From Vibrio sp. JPW-9-11-11 (GTDB lineage Bacteria > Pseudomonadota > Gammaproteobacteria > Enterobacterales > Vibrionaceae), in the NCBI RefSeq assembly GCF_013369335.1, contig NZ_SZQJ01000036.1, positions 1 through 64,000 on the forward strand: a stretch of DNA of 64,000 bases, given 5' to 3'. A model generated the notes under the pieces. It saw only the letters and a list, made by a program, of their open reading frames with translations. It did not search any database and was not told where the DNA came from. This document shows positions 54,510 through 64,000 of this stretch, one piece after another. Position 1 is the first letter of the stretch. The number at the start of each line of letters is the position of its first letter. The position numbers and the translations under genes are program-made.

Positions 54510-54638
54510 TGGTTACAAAAACTGTTAGTAGTGAAATAGTAAGGAATCTAGCTAACAGCCAGCTATGCGTAACGCCAGTTCTGATCTCGACTTAACTGAT
54601 CGGCGGCCAAACCAAAAGTGTTAAGTCTCAAACAAAAT

Positions 54639-54658
54639 GGGCGACCTCGCGGTCGCCC
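54639..54658 (-). terminator. Terminator of malG
   Basis: GGGCGACC-tcgc-GGTCGCCC is a perfect 8-bp stem, 13 bases past the malG stop. On the minus strand ATTTTGTTTG follows. Confidence 0.8.
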
Positions 54659-54670
54659 TTATCGTTATTA

Positions 54671-55561
54671 TTACCCTTTCACACCGCCGGCGGTTAATCC
54701 TCCGACCAACCAACGCTGCGCAAGTAAGAATACGACGGTAATTGGTAGCGCAGACAAAACTGCTGCTGCTGCAAAATCGCCCCATAGATAGTTCTGTGGG
54801 TATAAATACTGCTGCATACCAACCGCTAATGTGTATGAGTTTACATCAGAAAGTAACAAAGATGCTACCGGAACTTCACCTACTACCATAATGAACGACA
54901 GAATAAACACCACCGCCAAAATAGGCACAGACAGAGGTAGCAGCACCAATCGGAATGCTTGCCATGGTGTAGCACCGTCTAACGCGGCTGCTTCTTCCAA
55001 TGAACCATCAATGGTTTCGAAGTAGCCTTTTATGGTCCATACGTGCAGTGCGATCCCCCCCAGATAAGAGAAGATCAGACCTCCGTGAGTATTCAACCCC
55101 AAGAACGGAATGTACTGACCCAGCTTATCAAACAAAGCATATAGTGCCACCAGTGCCAGTACCGCTGGGAACATTTGGAAAATCATCATCGCTTTAAGGA
55201 TGGTGTTCTTACCTTTGAACTTCATACGAGCAAATGCATACGCAGACGTGGTAGATAGACACACGATCAAGATAGAAGAGATGCCCGCAACCTTGACTGA
55301 GTTCCACAACCAAGTCAGGACAGGGAACGGCGGTGGCGTCACCGTTCCATCGGCGTTGGTGACAGAAAAGCCCAACGCTAGCTTCCAGTGTTCAAGTGAC
55401 GGATTCTCTGGGATCAGGCTACCTGTCGCGAAGTTACCTTCACGAAACGAAATCGCGATAATCATCAACAGTGGGAAAATAATCAGTGATAAAAACGCCC
55501 ACAGTGCGATGTGTGTAGCCCACACTCGGTATTTTAAAGACTTACCTTGTACCATTGCCAT
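54671..55561 (-). CDS. malG: Maltose/maltodextrin ABC transporter permease MalG
   Basis: The 296-aa inner-membrane permease has six helices. The conserved EAA loop [25 protein letters not shown] (about 184-208) docks with MalK. It starts 12 bases after malF and completes the malEFG operon. The family length and N-terminal [18 protein letters not shown] agree with enterobacterial MalG. Confidence 0.98.
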   Translation of the reverse strand: MAMVQGKSLKYRVWATHIALWAFLSLIIFPLLMIIAISFREGNFATGSLIPENPSLEHWKLALGFSVTNADGTVTPPPFPVLTWLWNSVKVAGISSILIVCLSTTSAYAFARMKFKGKNTILKAMMIFQMFPAVLALVALYALFDKLGQYIPFLGLNTHGGLIFSYLGGIALHVWTIKGYFETIDGSLEEAAALDGATPWQAFRLVLLPLSVPILAVVFILSFIMVVGEVPVASLLLSDVNSYTLAVGMQQYLYPQNYLWGDFAAAAVLSALPITVVFLLAQRWLVGGLTAGGVKG

Positions 55562-55572
55562 TTGTTGTCTCC

Positions 55573-57147
55573 TTAATCCTGAGCGACTTTTGTTACACGT
55601 AGGTTGAGTAGCGCCAGCGCCCCTACAAGTAAGAAGATAAGTGTTGCGATTGCACTTGCTAGACCAAAGTCTTGACCACCCGCCCCTTCGAAGGCAATAC
55701 GATAGGTGTAGTTTACTAGCAAATCAGTATAACCAGCAGGCTCTGAGGTACCGATCATGTTTGGTCCACCTTGAGTCAACAGCTGAATCAATACGAAGTT
55801 ATTGAAGTTGAACGCAAACGCCGCGATTAGCAATGGCGTTAGAGGTTTAATCATCAAAGGCAACGTGATCTTGGTAAAGTTGGAAATAAAGTTTGAGCCA
55901 TCGATAGCCGATGCTTCATAGAGGTCGTCGGGAATCGCTTTAAGTAGGCCCATACATAAAATCATCATGTAAGGGAAACCGAGCCAAGTGTTTACAATAA
56001 GGATCATAGTCTTGGCAAGAACTGGGTCTGAGAACCATGTCGGGCTAATACCAAATAGGCCTTCAAGCACCATGTTCACTTCACCAAAACTCTGGTTGAA
56101 TAGACCTTTGAAAATCAGAATCGAAATAAAAGCAGGAACCGCGTAAGGTAAGATCAAGAGTACGCGGTAAATAGCACGACCTTTTAACGCTTCCCACTGC
56201 ACAACACTGGCCAAAATTAAACCAATGAAGACCGTTAACCCGACACTGGCAGCAGAGAACACCACAGTCCAAATAAAGATGCTGATAAACGGCTCTTTGA
56301 TGCCATCATCTTTCCACACACGCTCGAAGTTGTCGCTGCCGATGTTAACGATGAAGCCAGGTGAAACCGTGTCACCGACAAAGTCACCGTTGTCATCAAT
56401 AGGCTGGTAGAATCCCACGTCGGCGTTAGGACGGAGCAATTGTTGCGTACGATTGTTGTATAAGGTTTCACCATCGGCTTGCAGAGTATAAAGCGGTACT
56501 ACTGCGGCGAACTTACGCAGACCACTCATACGGATGTCTTCACCGGTCGGTAGGTGGAGATCCAGTTCAGACAGGGCAGAGCGGTTTTGAATGATGGTTT
56601 TTATTTTTTCTTTTTGTCCGTCTACGCCTTCAACCGGCAGAAGGTCCATATCCGCAGCGGTCAAACTAGCAAGCTCAAAAGAGTCGGTGGCGAGAAGCTG
56701 TTCGCCATCTTCAATCACGATGCGATGACCTTGTTCTGTACTATACAGGGCAAAAGAGTAGTTTTTACCGCTTTGGAACGTTCTGTCTAATAAAACGCTT
56801 TGCGCACGGTCGAAAGAGAGCTGGTTTTTCGCACTGTAGTTTGTGAATGCAAGACCTATGGTATACGCCAATGGAAATAGGATGAACAGAATCATCCCCG
56901 CCACACCTGGATAGATATAGCGGTGGGCATAGGTCTTTTTACTACCAAAAATAAAAAGTGCCAGTGCAGTAAGAATCACAGTAAGAAGCGCAAACGCCAT
57001 CTCACCGCGGGAATACATTAGAATGGTCGCGTAACCGTTAAGAATACCAATGGAGCCGAGAAGCCCCCACTTAATCAGTACGTTTTTACTTGAAGGCAAG
57101 CTCGTTGTGGGTGATGGCATAACACCTGAACCTTGAACTGACTGCAT
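55573..57147 (-). CDS. malF: Maltose/maltodextrin ABC transporter permease MalF
   Basis: The 524-aa permease has eight helices and the large periplasmic P2 loop (about 100-275) that contacts MalE, a MalF hallmark. The EAA loop is [23 protein letters not shown] (about 408-430). It lies 72 bases after malE and 12 bases before malG on the same transcript. Full length and intact. Confidence 0.98.
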   Translation of the reverse strand: MQSVQGSGVMPSPTTSLPSSKNVLIKWGLLGSIGILNGYATILMYSRGEMAFALLTVILTALALFIFGSKKTYAHRYIYPGVAGMILFILFPLAYTIGLAFTNYSAKNQLSFDRAQSVLLDRTFQSGKNYSFALYSTEQGHRIVIEDGEQLLATDSFELASLTAADMDLLPVEGVDGQKEKIKTIIQNRSALSELDLHLPTGEDIRMSGLRKFAAVVPLYTLQADGETLYNNRTQQLLRPNADVGFYQPIDDNGDFVGDTVSPGFIVNIGSDNFERVWKDDGIKEPFISIFIWTVVFSAASVGLTVFIGLILASVVQWEALKGRAIYRVLLILPYAVPAFISILIFKGLFNQSFGEVNMVLEGLFGISPTWFSDPVLAKTMILIVNTWLGFPYMMILCMGLLKAIPDDLYEASAIDGSNFISNFTKITLPLMIKPLTPLLIAAFAFNFNNFVLIQLLTQGGPNMIGTSEPAGYTDLLVNYTYRIAFEGAGGQDFGLASAIATLIFLLVGALALLNLRVTKVAQD

Positions 57148-57218
57148 AATAGAACCTGCTAGCGATAATAAAAAGAAAAATGAAGGAGGGGTTACCCCCT
57201 CCTTAAAAAGGTAAAGCT

Positions 57219-58406
57219 TTATTTAGTCATTTGTTTTTCAGCGTCTGCAAGAGCAGCATCCACTGTTTGACGACCATCAACGATATTGATGATGGCATTT
57301 TTCGCACTACCCCAGAACGCGTTCATTTGTGGGATGTTTGGCATGATTTCGCCGTTCATGGCGTTATCCATGGTAGCCGCAATGCGTTTATCAGAATCGA
57401 GTTCACGCTGGAACGAGTTAAGCGCAACGGCACCCAATGGTTTGTCGTCGTTCACTTTACGTAGACCATCGTTGGTCAATAGGTAGTTCTCGATGAACTC
57501 TACCGCTAGGTCTTTGTTTGGTGACGCAGTGCTGATACCTGCAGACAGAACGCCAACGAATGGCTTAGAAGATTGACCATTGAATTTAGGCAGCGTTGTC
57601 ACGCCGTAATTGATGCCAGATTTTTCAATGTTGCCCCAAGCCCAAGGACCGTTAATCGTCATAGCAGTTTCGCCTTGGTTGAACGCCGACTCAGACACAG
57701 AGTAGTCCATATCTGAAGAGATAACGCCCTTCTCGACGAGGCCTTTAACGAAGTTCATCGCATCTTTTACACCCGCGTTGGCAATGCCCGCGTCTTTCAC
57801 ATCGTAGCCTTCTGCACCGTATTTGAATGCGTAACCGCCGTCAGCGGCCATAAGAGGCCAAGTGAAGTACGGTTCTTTTAGGTTCCACATGATCGCAGAT
57901 TTGCCATCCGCTTTAAGCTTGGTATCAAGCGCAGCGACTTCTTCCCAGCTCTTAGGTGGATTTGGTACTAGGTCTTTGTTGTAGATAAGCGATAGAGACT
58001 CAACAGCCACTGGGTAACCAATCAACTTACCTTTGTATTTAACGGCATCCCATGCAAAATCAACGATACCTTCTTTAAGCTCTTGAGATGGGTTGATCTC
58101 AGTCAGTAGACCCGCTTCTGCGTAACCACCAAAACGGTCGTGAGCCCAGAACACAATATCAGGACCATCACCAGTCGCAGCCGTTTGTGGGAACTTGTCT
58201 TGCAACGCATCAGGGTGCGCCACTGTCACTTTAATGCCAGTGTCTTCTTCAAACTGTTTACCGACTTCAGCCAATCCATTGTAGCCTTTGTCGCCATTGA
58301 TCCAGATAGTCAATTGACCTTCTTCGATAGCAGCATTTGCACCAAAAGAGCCAAGAGCAACAAGAGTTCCTAGTGCTACTGTGCTTAGGGCGTTTTTCAT
58401 GTTCAT
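57219..58406 (-). CDS. malE: Maltose/maltodextrin-binding protein MalE
   Basis: The 395-aa periplasmic protein has a signal peptide (about 1-25; cleavage at GANAAIEEG). The mature part begins [21 protein letters not shown], the same opening as E. coli MalE, and has [17 protein letters not shown] and [12 protein letters not shown]. There are two close ATG codons; the second (58400) sits at a better distance from AAGGA. It delivers maltose/maltodextrins to MalFGK2 and is the first gene of malEFG, divergent from malK. Confidence 0.98.
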   Translation of the reverse strand: MNMKNALSTVALGTLVALGSFGANAAIEEGQLTIWINGDKGYNGLAEVGKQFEEDTGIKVTVAHPDALQDKFPQTAATGDGPDIVFWAHDRFGGYAEAGLLTEINPSQELKEGIVDFAWDAVKYKGKLIGYPVAVESLSLIYNKDLVPNPPKSWEEVAALDTKLKADGKSAIMWNLKEPYFTWPLMAADGGYAFKYGAEGYDVKDAGIANAGVKDAMNFVKGLVEKGVISSDMDYSVSESAFNQGETAMTINGPWAWGNIEKSGINYGVTTLPKFNGQSSKPFVGVLSAGISTASPNKDLAVEFIENYLLTNDGLRKVNDDKPLGAVALNSFQRELDSDKRIAATMDNAMNGEIMPNIPQMNAFWGSAKNAIINIVDGRQTVDAALADAEKQMTK

Positions 58407-58488
58407 ATCCTTTTTATATTTGTGTTGTAGGGCTCCACCAGAGGTTTCGCCGTATTTCAGCAGTAATTTTCAGCCAAACTGACAAAAG

Positions 58489-58498
58489 ACTCATCCTC
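58489..58498 (-). promoter_or_regulatory. Candidate MalT box (malEFG side)
   Basis: On the minus strand GAGGATGAGT matches the MalT consensus GGGGAKGAGG at 8 of 10 positions, including the GGATGA core. It lies about 85 bases upstream of malE. Confidence 0.5.
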
Positions 58499-58586
58499 CT
58501 ACTCCCTACGCCCTACCTATTATGAACTATTTTCGTGATCCCTATCGTCAATGAACAACGACCAAGCTCACAAAAATTCGTTGTTG

Positions 58587-58602
58587 TGTGACTCAATTCA
58601 CT
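58587..58602. promoter_or_regulatory. CRP site in the malE-malK spacer
   Basis: TGTGACTCAATTCACT matches TGTGA-N6-TCACA with one change. cAMP-CRP together with MalT activates the divergent mal operons in enterobacteria, and the place between malE and malK is the same. Confidence 0.7.
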
Positions 58603-58860
58603 CTCAATGACGGCAAATATTTGAGCTGGATCTCTGTCTGTATTCTCCACCCTAAAATGGCTCCTCCCTATCTACTCCCCCTACAATTTTTTTGCTTAGG
58701 AGGATGCAAACACAGGCGATATTTCACAAACTACAGCCATCCAAGAGTGGATGGTAAGAACCCTTTCCAGTAGCACGCAATAGGGTGACTGGTTACAATG
58801 CCGCTAGGGTTTGCGAAACGTACTCAAGTCACGTAGGTATTCAGGAAACTGATTCATTCG

Positions 58861-58870
58861 GGGGAGAAGC
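58861..58870 (+). promoter_or_regulatory. Candidate MalT box (malK side)
   Basis: GGGGAGAAGC matches GGGGAKGAGG at 8 of 10 positions on the plus strand, about 190 bases before malK. Confidence 0.45.
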
Positions 58871-58910
58871 TTAGAGTACACGGGGGTAGCAAACCTGACT
58901 TTGGCTTGGT

Positions 58911-58945
58911 GGGTGATGTGAGGAACTCCATCACCCTATTTTCTT
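58911..58945 (+). promoter_or_regulatory. Terminator-like hairpin in the malK leader
   Basis: GGGTGATG-tgaggaactc-CATCACCC is a perfect 8-bp stem followed by TATTTTCTT. It lies 113 bases upstream of malK on the coding strand, so it could be an attenuator of malK or the end of a short independent RNA. Confidence 0.5.
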
Positions 58946-59058
58946 ACACTTCAATTGATTGAATCCATTCCAATACCAAATTCCTACTGTTATTGCCTGC
59001 TCCAAAATTCATATAATGATAGGCAGTAAATTATAAAAATTGATCGAGGACGAGCTAC

Positions 59059-60177
59059 ATGGCGAGTGTCACGTTAAAAAATGTATGTAAAGCTTACGGT
59101 GACGTACTGATTTCCAAGAACGTTGATTTAGAAATCCAAGAGGGCGAATTTGTCGTTTTCGTCGGTCCGTCAGGCTGTGGTAAGTCAACACTACTCCGCT
59201 GTATCGCTGGTCTAGAAGACATCACATCAGGTGAGCTTTACATCGGCGATGAGCGCATGAACGATGTCGAACCATCAAAGCGCGGCGTGGGCATGGTTTT
59301 CCAATCATACGCCCTATACCCACACCTCAACCTTTACGACAACATGTCGTTTGGCCTTAAGTTAGCCAAAGCCAGCAAGGGTGAAATCGACAAGCGCGTT
59401 GAACACGCCGCAGAAGTTCTGCAGTTGAGCCACCTTCTTGAACGTCAACCTAAGGCGCTATCGGGTGGTCAGCGTCAGCGTGTTGCTATCGGTCGTACCT
59501 TAGTATCACAGCCAAATGTATTCCTACTCGACGAGCCACTGTCTAACCTTGATGCTGCGCTCCGTGTGCAAATGCGCTCTGAGATCACTAAACTGCAACG
59601 CAAACTCGGCTGTACCATGATTTACGTCACCCACGATCAGGTGGAAGCGATGACCATGGCAGACAAGATTGTCGTGCTCGACGCAGGTTTCGTTTCGCAA
59701 GTAGGCAAACCGCTTGAGCTCTACCACTACCCACAAAACCGTTTTGTTGCGGGCTTTATCGGTTCGCCAAAAATGAACTTTATGAGTGTCTTTATTGAAG
59801 CGGTAGAAAAAGACCGTGTGATGGTTCAACTGGCGAATGGCACGACGTTCTGGATTCCTGTCGATGGCACAACGGTCACTCGCGGCGAGCGTATGTCACT
59901 CGGCGTACGCCCAGAGCACTTACTTCCAGCCAATGAAGGCGATGCGACCATTGAAGGTGAAGTGAACATCGTTGAAAAACTTGGTAATGAAACTCAAGTT
60001 TACATGCACATTGACGCAGCAGACGCCGATATGATTTATCGTCAACCTGACACGCTTGCGGTTGAAGCTGGCGATACGCTGTCGGTCGGCATTCCGGCTC
60101 ACCGCTGTCACCTATTCCACAGCGACGGTCAAGCGTGCCAACGCTTGCACAAAGAAGCGGGCATCGATTTCGAATAA
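59059..60177 (+). CDS. malK: Maltose/maltodextrin ABC transporter ATPase MalK
   Basis: The 372-aa ATPase has Walker [10 protein letters not shown] (36-44), Q-loop FQSYALYPH, signature LSGGQRQR (about 134-141), Walker [13 protein letters not shown], and the C-terminal regulatory/TOBE domain (about 235-372), which in E. coli binds EIIA-Glc and MalT. It energises MalFGK2 uptake. GAGGACGAGCTAC gives the ribosome site. No lamB follows; it is terminated at 60194. Confidence 0.98.
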   Translation: MASVTLKNVCKAYGDVLISKNVDLEIQEGEFVVFVGPSGCGKSTLLRCIAGLEDITSGELYIGDERMNDVEPSKRGVGMVFQSYALYPHLNLYDNMSFGLKLAKASKGEIDKRVEHAAEVLQLSHLLERQPKALSGGQRQRVAIGRTLVSQPNVFLLDEPLSNLDAALRVQMRSEITKLQRKLGCTMIYVTHDQVEAMTMADKIVVLDAGFVSQVGKPLELYHYPQNRFVAGFIGSPKMNFMSVFIEAVEKDRVMVQLANGTTFWIPVDGTTVTRGERMSLGVRPEHLLPANEGDATIEGEVNIVEKLGNETQVYMHIDAADADMIYRQPDTLAVEAGDTLSVGIPAHRCHLFHSDGQACQRLHKEAGIDFE

Positions 60178-60193
60178 TCTGCCCTAAAGTAAA

Positions 60194-60222
60194 AAAGCCC
60201 AGCATTGAATGCTGGGCTTTTT
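60194..60222. terminator. Bidirectional terminator after malK
   Basis: AAAGCCCAGCAT-tga-ATGCTGGGCTTT is a perfect 12-bp stem with A and T runs on both sides. It is shared by malK and the convergent pstS-like gene. Confidence 0.95.
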
Positions 60223-60231
60223 GTTTTATGC

Positions 60232-61050
60232 TCACTTGGTAACGGGTGTGTAGCCGTACTCTTCAATGAGTTGCTTGGCATCATCACTTTGCAAATATTG
60301 AACAAATGATTTGGCGTTCGCATCGAGACGATCGAGATTGTACAGAACTAAAAATGGACGTGAGAGCTCATACTCTCGTTTAGCAATAGTCGCGCTGCTA
60401 GCCGTCACCCCTTCAAACTGAATCGCTTTAATCGAACTATCAACCGAGCCCCTCGAAACAAAGCCAATGGCCTGCTTGTTATGATTGACGATGGTTTTCA
60501 CCATACTGTTACTATTGACGACCAAATTATCTGGATTAATGTCCGACACCAAACGACCATTGATGACCTTAGTTAATCCCATCAGGCTTTCAAAACTGTA
60601 CCGGGAACCCGATGAGGCTTCTCGCGTGACCACGGCAATATCTTGATCGCTACCGCCGAGCTGTTTCCAATTGGTAATCTTACCTTTGTAAATATCAAAC
60701 AACTGCTCACGGGTGATGTTTTCAATGGGATTCGCTTTGTTCACCACCACTGCCAAGCCATCAAAAGCTATCGGTGCTACAACTAAGGTTTCGTCAAGCT
60801 CACTCTCTGTCAAGTAACGTGAACTCATCCCGATGTCCGCCACCCCTTTTTTTACCAAACTAATACCGGCACTAGAGCCAACGCCCTGCACAGCGACATA
60901 GCTTTCCTTGTGAGTGGCATTATACTGCTCAGCAAGCACGTCCATTACGCGCGCCACGGAAGTCGAACCTGAAACGTTCACTTCGTCCGCCAGTAATGTA
61001 GCGCTGAATAGTGAACTGGATAGTAGTGTTGCTAGCGCGACACGGAACAT
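60232..61050 (-). CDS. PstS-like phosphate-binding protein
   Basis: The 272-aa periplasmic protein has a signal peptide (about 1-21; cleavage near LLADEV). Phosphate-binding features are SGSTSVARVMDVLAEQY (about 26-42), QGVGSSAGISLVKKGVADIGMSS, and TREASSGSRYSFE (about 140-152). It belongs to the PstS family, but no pstCAB genes are near, so it may work with a distant Pst system or in sensing. GGAGAAAAATATG precedes the ATG. A weak TGTCAT element lies upstream, not a full Pho box. Confidence 0.92.
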   Translation of the reverse strand: MFRVALATLLSSSLFSATLLADEVNVSGSTSVARVMDVLAEQYNATHKESYVAVQGVGSSAGISLVKKGVADIGMSSRYLTESELDETLVVAPIAFDGLAVVVNKANPIENITREQLFDIYKGKITNWKQLGGSDQDIAVVTREASSGSRYSFESLMGLTKVINGRLVSDINPDNLVVNSNSMVKTIVNHNKQAIGFVSRGSVDSSIKAIQFEGVTASSATIAKREYELSRPFLVLYNLDRLDANAKSFVQYLQSDDAKQLIEEYGYTPVTK

Positions 61051-61220
61051 ATTTTTCTCCCAAACGAAACGGTCTAATTGATATCGGCGCCTATGTTATG
61101 TCGATTAGATGACATTTTTGTGAAAACCTATACAGACATGACCGGATCTTGTATCTACTATCAATAAACCCGAGTATGGTAAGCAACAGAGTTAAGAGGC
61201 AACAAGCGAGACCGAGCGTC

Positions 61221-61574
61221 ATGGAATTGGTAAGTTTGCTCCAAAGACAAGTCGAGAGCCGAGCACAGCAAATCTGCAAGCAGCGCAACCAAAGTACGCC
61301 AGCGGAGTTGGGTAAGGCAAGCTATGAAACGCTACACAACGGGGTTGTGTTTATTAAGCAGCACTTTTTACTCGACTCTAGCCACTGCCACTACATGAAC
61401 CCCGTGGCGAAAGTGGCTTGGAATCAAGATCTCCACCTTTGGCAGTTGTTTACGCCCCATGATAACGAACTCGAAACTTGGCTGCCCTATCCGTTTCTAG
61501 CACAAAGCAGCGATCTCACGGCTATCATGCGCGAAGTGGCCAAAGACCCAAAAGCGATATTCTGGAGCGACTAA
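61221..61574 (+). CDS. DUF3024 family protein
   Basis: The 117-aa soluble protein has a C-terminal half (about 58-117) with PVAKVAWNQDLHLWQLFTPHDNELETW, the DUF3024 pattern. The role of the family is unknown. ATG 61221 is the likely start, although ATG 61176 (132 aa) is in frame; neither has a strong ribosome site. It is divergent from the pstS-like gene and convergent with rnb, with a shared terminator at 61587. Confidence 0.8.
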   Translation: MELVSLLQRQVESRAQQICKQRNQSTPAELGKASYETLHNGVVFIKQHFLLDSSHCHYMNPVAKVAWNQDLHLWQLFTPHDNELETWLPYPFLAQSSDLTAIMREVAKDPKAIFWSD

Positions 61575-61586
61575 AGCTCCTACAAA

Positions 61587-61615
61587 AAGGGCGCTCTATT
61601 GAGCGCCCTTTTTAT
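61587..61615. terminator. Bidirectional terminator (DUF3024 gene / rnb)
   Basis: AAGGGCGCTC-tatt-GAGCGCCCTT is followed by TTT, with an A tract on the opposite side. Confidence 0.95.
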
Positions 61616-61627
61616 CATCACACCGTA

Positions 61628-63631
61628 TTACACTGCAGGTGTTTGCCCCTCTTCGACACTTTTGACTTCATCAAAGATTTGCGTAGGCTTAGCCACTAAG
61701 CTGCGGTTTTCTTGGTTAACGTCGGTCAGAACGACTTCTAACACATCGCCTAAACGATAAGTCAGCGCTTTATCAATGCTCACCGTGCCATTGTCGCCGT
61801 TGCACTCTAAGCGCTCTTTATTCGCCAAAATCAACGTACCAGGAATAAACGCCGCCGCTCCATTTTCAAGCAAACGCACTCGCATACCTGCACGGTTAAT
61901 ATCAAAGATTTCAGCGTTGAACTTGGTGCCCTTGCTCGGTTCATCGGCCAGTGTACGAGCGTATAGCCAGTCACCGACATTACGCTCAGCAATCTTATGA
62001 TGTTTGCGGTGAATCGCTAGCTCTTCGCCCACACTGTCATCCGCGGTTTGCACCGGCTCTTTACCCAAAATATGCGCTTTTAGCATGCGGTGATTGATCA
62101 TATCGCCGTATTTACGGATTGGCGAGGTCCACGTTGCGTACAGGTCAAGCCCCATCGCATAATGCGGCAAAGGTTGATTGCCAATTTCACTGTATGCCTG
62201 GAACTTGCGAATACGATTATCTAGGTACGACGTTTCTTGTGTTGCTAACCAGCGACGAAGCTGGGCAAAACCTTCTAAAGTCGCGAGAGATTCTGCCGTA
62301 AATGGAAGCTCACCGTTAGGGTTGATAAGCGCCACCACTTCTTCGATTTTCTCTGGTTTAAAGCCGGCGTGAGTATTGAATACCCCAGAGTCAAAGTTCG
62401 CTTTCAACGTACGGCCCGCACAGATGTTAGCGGTGATCATCGCCTCTTCAACCAAACGGTTAGCGCTGCGGCGCAGATCAGCATGAATCGCCACAACATC
62501 GTTATCTTCGCTTAGCTCAAATCGATAGTCAGGGCGGTCAGGGAACACGACGGCATTCTTCTCACGCCACTCAGCGCGCGCTGTCGAGAACTGGTACAAG
62601 TCACGCACGATTTGGGCAATATCATCGCTAGGTTGCCAGGCGTCGGAATGGCCGTTTTCAATCCAGTCAGACACGTTGTCATACACTAAACGGGCATGAG
62701 ACTTAATGTTAGCCGCAAAGAACTTGATGTCATCGCCAATCACGCCGTCTTTACTGACCGTTACGCGACAACAGAGTGCCGGGCGCACTTCGTTCTCGAT
62801 CAGTGAACACAGCTCGTCCGCCAAGTCACGTGGTAGCATCGGAATATTCCGACCAGGCAGATAAATAGTGAAACCACGCTCGCGTGCCACTTTATCCATA
62901 TCACTATCTGGCGTGATGTAAGCGGTGGGATCGGCAATCGCAATGGTCAGTTCAAAGTCACCCGATTCGGTTTTCTTCGCGTGCAGCGCATCGTCCATAT
63001 CTTTTGTGGACTCGCCATCGATGGTGACAAAAGCAACGTGCGTCATATCTACGCGCTCGAGATCCGCGTCGTCTTTGATTTGCCAATGATCGATGCCCGC
63101 AGGTTCGCTATTAGGCAGATCATTTTGCGCCAGCGTTACCCACCAAGGTGCGATTTTGTCGTCAGCGTCAGTGATCTTTTCTGAAATTTCAACGAAAAAG
63201 CCGTTGTCACCTTTTAGCGGGTGACGAATCAGGTGAGCCACCACCCAATCGCCTTCTTTTAGATCGTCGCTCTTAATGCCCTTACGGGTTTTCGCTTTAA
63301 GAGACAGTTTTTTCAATTGAGGGTGATCAGGAGCCACATTCAGCTTACCTTTGAACAGTTTCACACGGCCGATAAAGCGTGTTAATCCTTGTTCAATCAG
63401 CTCTTCTGGCTCCGCCACTTCACGCTCTTTTTCAGTACGAATGATGGCTTTGACCTTGTCACCGTGAAGACATTTTTTCATGTACGGTGGCGGGATAAAG
63501 AAGCTAGTTTTGCTATCGACTTCTAGAAAACCAAAGCCTTTTTCGGTTGCTTTGATGGTGCCTTCCTTTTTAGGAAGCGTTTCTTGAATTTGCTGCTTAA
63601 GTTGAGCCAGTAGCGGGTTATCTTGGAACAT
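61628..63631 (-). CDS. rnb: Exoribonuclease II (RNase II)
   Basis: The 667-aa enzyme starts at ATG 63631 ([20 protein letters not shown]), the family start; the frame extends to 63664. Cold-shock-like OB domains (about 20-180) precede the RNB catalytic domain (about 190-520), whose active-site Asp cluster is in [14 protein letters not shown], with AIADPTAYI and [14 protein letters not shown] following. A C-terminal S1 domain (about 555-645) completes it. It degrades single-stranded mRNA 3' to 5' processively. Single gene. Confidence 0.98.
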   Translation of the reverse strand: MFQDNPLLAQLKQQIQETLPKKEGTIKATEKGFGFLEVDSKTSFFIPPPYMKKCLHGDKVKAIIRTEKEREVAEPEELIEQGLTRFIGRVKLFKGKLNVAPDHPQLKKLSLKAKTRKGIKSDDLKEGDWVVAHLIRHPLKGDNGFFVEISEKITDADDKIAPWWVTLAQNDLPNSEPAGIDHWQIKDDADLERVDMTHVAFVTIDGESTKDMDDALHAKKTESGDFELTIAIADPTAYITPDSDMDKVARERGFTIYLPGRNIPMLPRDLADELCSLIENEVRPALCCRVTVSKDGVIGDDIKFFAANIKSHARLVYDNVSDWIENGHSDAWQPSDDIAQIVRDLYQFSTARAEWREKNAVVFPDRPDYRFELSEDNDVVAIHADLRRSANRLVEEAMITANICAGRTLKANFDSGVFNTHAGFKPEKIEEVVALINPNGELPFTAESLATLEGFAQLRRWLATQETSYLDNRIRKFQAYSEIGNQPLPHYAMGLDLYATWTSPIRKYGDMINHRMLKAHILGKEPVQTADDSVGEELAIHRKHHKIAERNVGDWLYARTLADEPSKGTKFNAEIFDINRAGMRVRLLENGAAAFIPGTLILANKERLECNGDNGTVSIDKALTYRLGDVLEVVLTDVNQENRSLVAKPTQIFDEVKSVEEGQTPAV

Positions 63632-64000
63632 CTCTACAATTCTTACTGAAAAAATTGCGCACACTATAACACTGCGGCTATGGCCTCGCTAGCGCGCAGC
63701 CATGACAATCTCACCTTTAGACCGGATTTCAAACGCTTATCAAAACAAGCTATTCGCGGATAATTTAAACAAAGCACATCAATTAGTGACGAAGATGTGA
63801 ACAGAACGGCCCGATTCAGAGAAAAATTGTGATGAAATTCAATTTTTTCTAGCTTTTTTTATGCGTTTGAGGAATAATGCGCTCCCTCAAATCGATGCGA
63901 CTACAGTGTAGGCAAAGCTGCCATGTGACACCGCGAATGTAGTGAGCGGCATCGAGAGAATTTACGTCCCTAGTGGCTTGATGCGATTTACGACTTTTCC
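63632..64000. other. Intergenic stretch at the window end
   Basis: No open frame, tRNA or clear repeat is seen. It contains the rnb promoter region and, near 63835-63862, a T-rich run (TTTTTTCTAGCTTTTTTTAT). The rest reads as non-coding. The next gene is outside the window. Confidence 0.4.

Noticed and set aside
61090..61140. Pho box upstream of the pstS-like gene
   Set aside because: Only one TGTCAT half is seen; the second repeat at the right spacing is missing.

Overview
The window is chromosomal DNA of a Vibrio (Gammaproteobacteria, Vibrionaceae). The best markers are an IntIA-type integron integrase beside rplT-rpmI-infC-thrS, VCR-like attC repeats, a LuxT-type regulator, a Qrr quorum-sensing sRNA with a sigma-54 promoter, a CsrB-type sRNA and a MalT-type maltose cluster. 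In V. cholerae the intIA-rplT-rpmI-infC-thrS block lies on chromosome II, so this is plausibly a chromosome II segment. The species cannot be named from what I can see.

Layout. (1) 1-4.78 kb: the integrase-proximal end of a superintegron. Six VCR-like attC sites separate cassettes read on the minus strand: an unknown 141-aa protein, a transglutaminase-like protein, a cassette without a convincing gene, a VF530/DUF2132 protein, a P-loop nucleotide kinase-like protein, a 100-aa unknown and a two-helix membrane protein. The attI region and a perfect LexA box precede intIA (4786-5748, plus strand). (2) 5.8-9.1 kb: the translation operon thrS-infC-rpmI-rplT. infC starts at ATT, and the thrS leader carries a tRNA-Thr anticodon-arm mimic. 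(3) 9.2-26.3 kb: metabolite repair (nnr), a PAS / response regulator-CheC pair, LuxT, YfcZ, a secreted protein of eight exact 20-residue repeats, an acyltransferase, a chemoreceptor, an alpha-amylase-family enzyme, a DsbA/FrnE-like protein, an M14 peptidase, an AraC regulator, a MOSC-ferredoxin reductase fusion and pyrC. (4) 26.3-37.5 kb: a second chemoreceptor, a complete MoxR-Bat operon and a GAF-GAF-GGDEF protein. (5) 37.7-47.2 kb: an L,D-transpeptidase, amino-acid exporters (YddG, LysE, YjeH types) with LysR and Lrp regulators, OsmC, an oxidoreductase, an ABC1 kinase and MgtE, plus a 164-bp MITE-like repeat. (6) 47.2-49.3 kb: an RNA-regulator locus with a Qrr sRNA (plus) and a CsrB-family sRNA (minus) about 1 kb apart, on either side of a TerC-family gene. 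(7) 49.3-64 kb: dCMP deaminase, long-form GAPDH, lipase-like lipoprotein, thioesterase, divergent malEFG / malK, a PstS-like protein, a DUF3024 protein and RNase II.

How it works together. Several elements converge on quorum sensing. CsrB-type RNAs titrate CsrA, which in Vibrio acts on the LuxO-Qrr pathway, and LuxT is a known repressor in that pathway in V. harveyi-group species. The mal genes form a maltodextrin uptake unit, and the GH13 enzyme elsewhere in the window could act on related glucans. The translation operon shows two or three separate autogenous control signals.

No tRNA, rRNA, CRISPR array, prophage or intact insertion sequence was seen.
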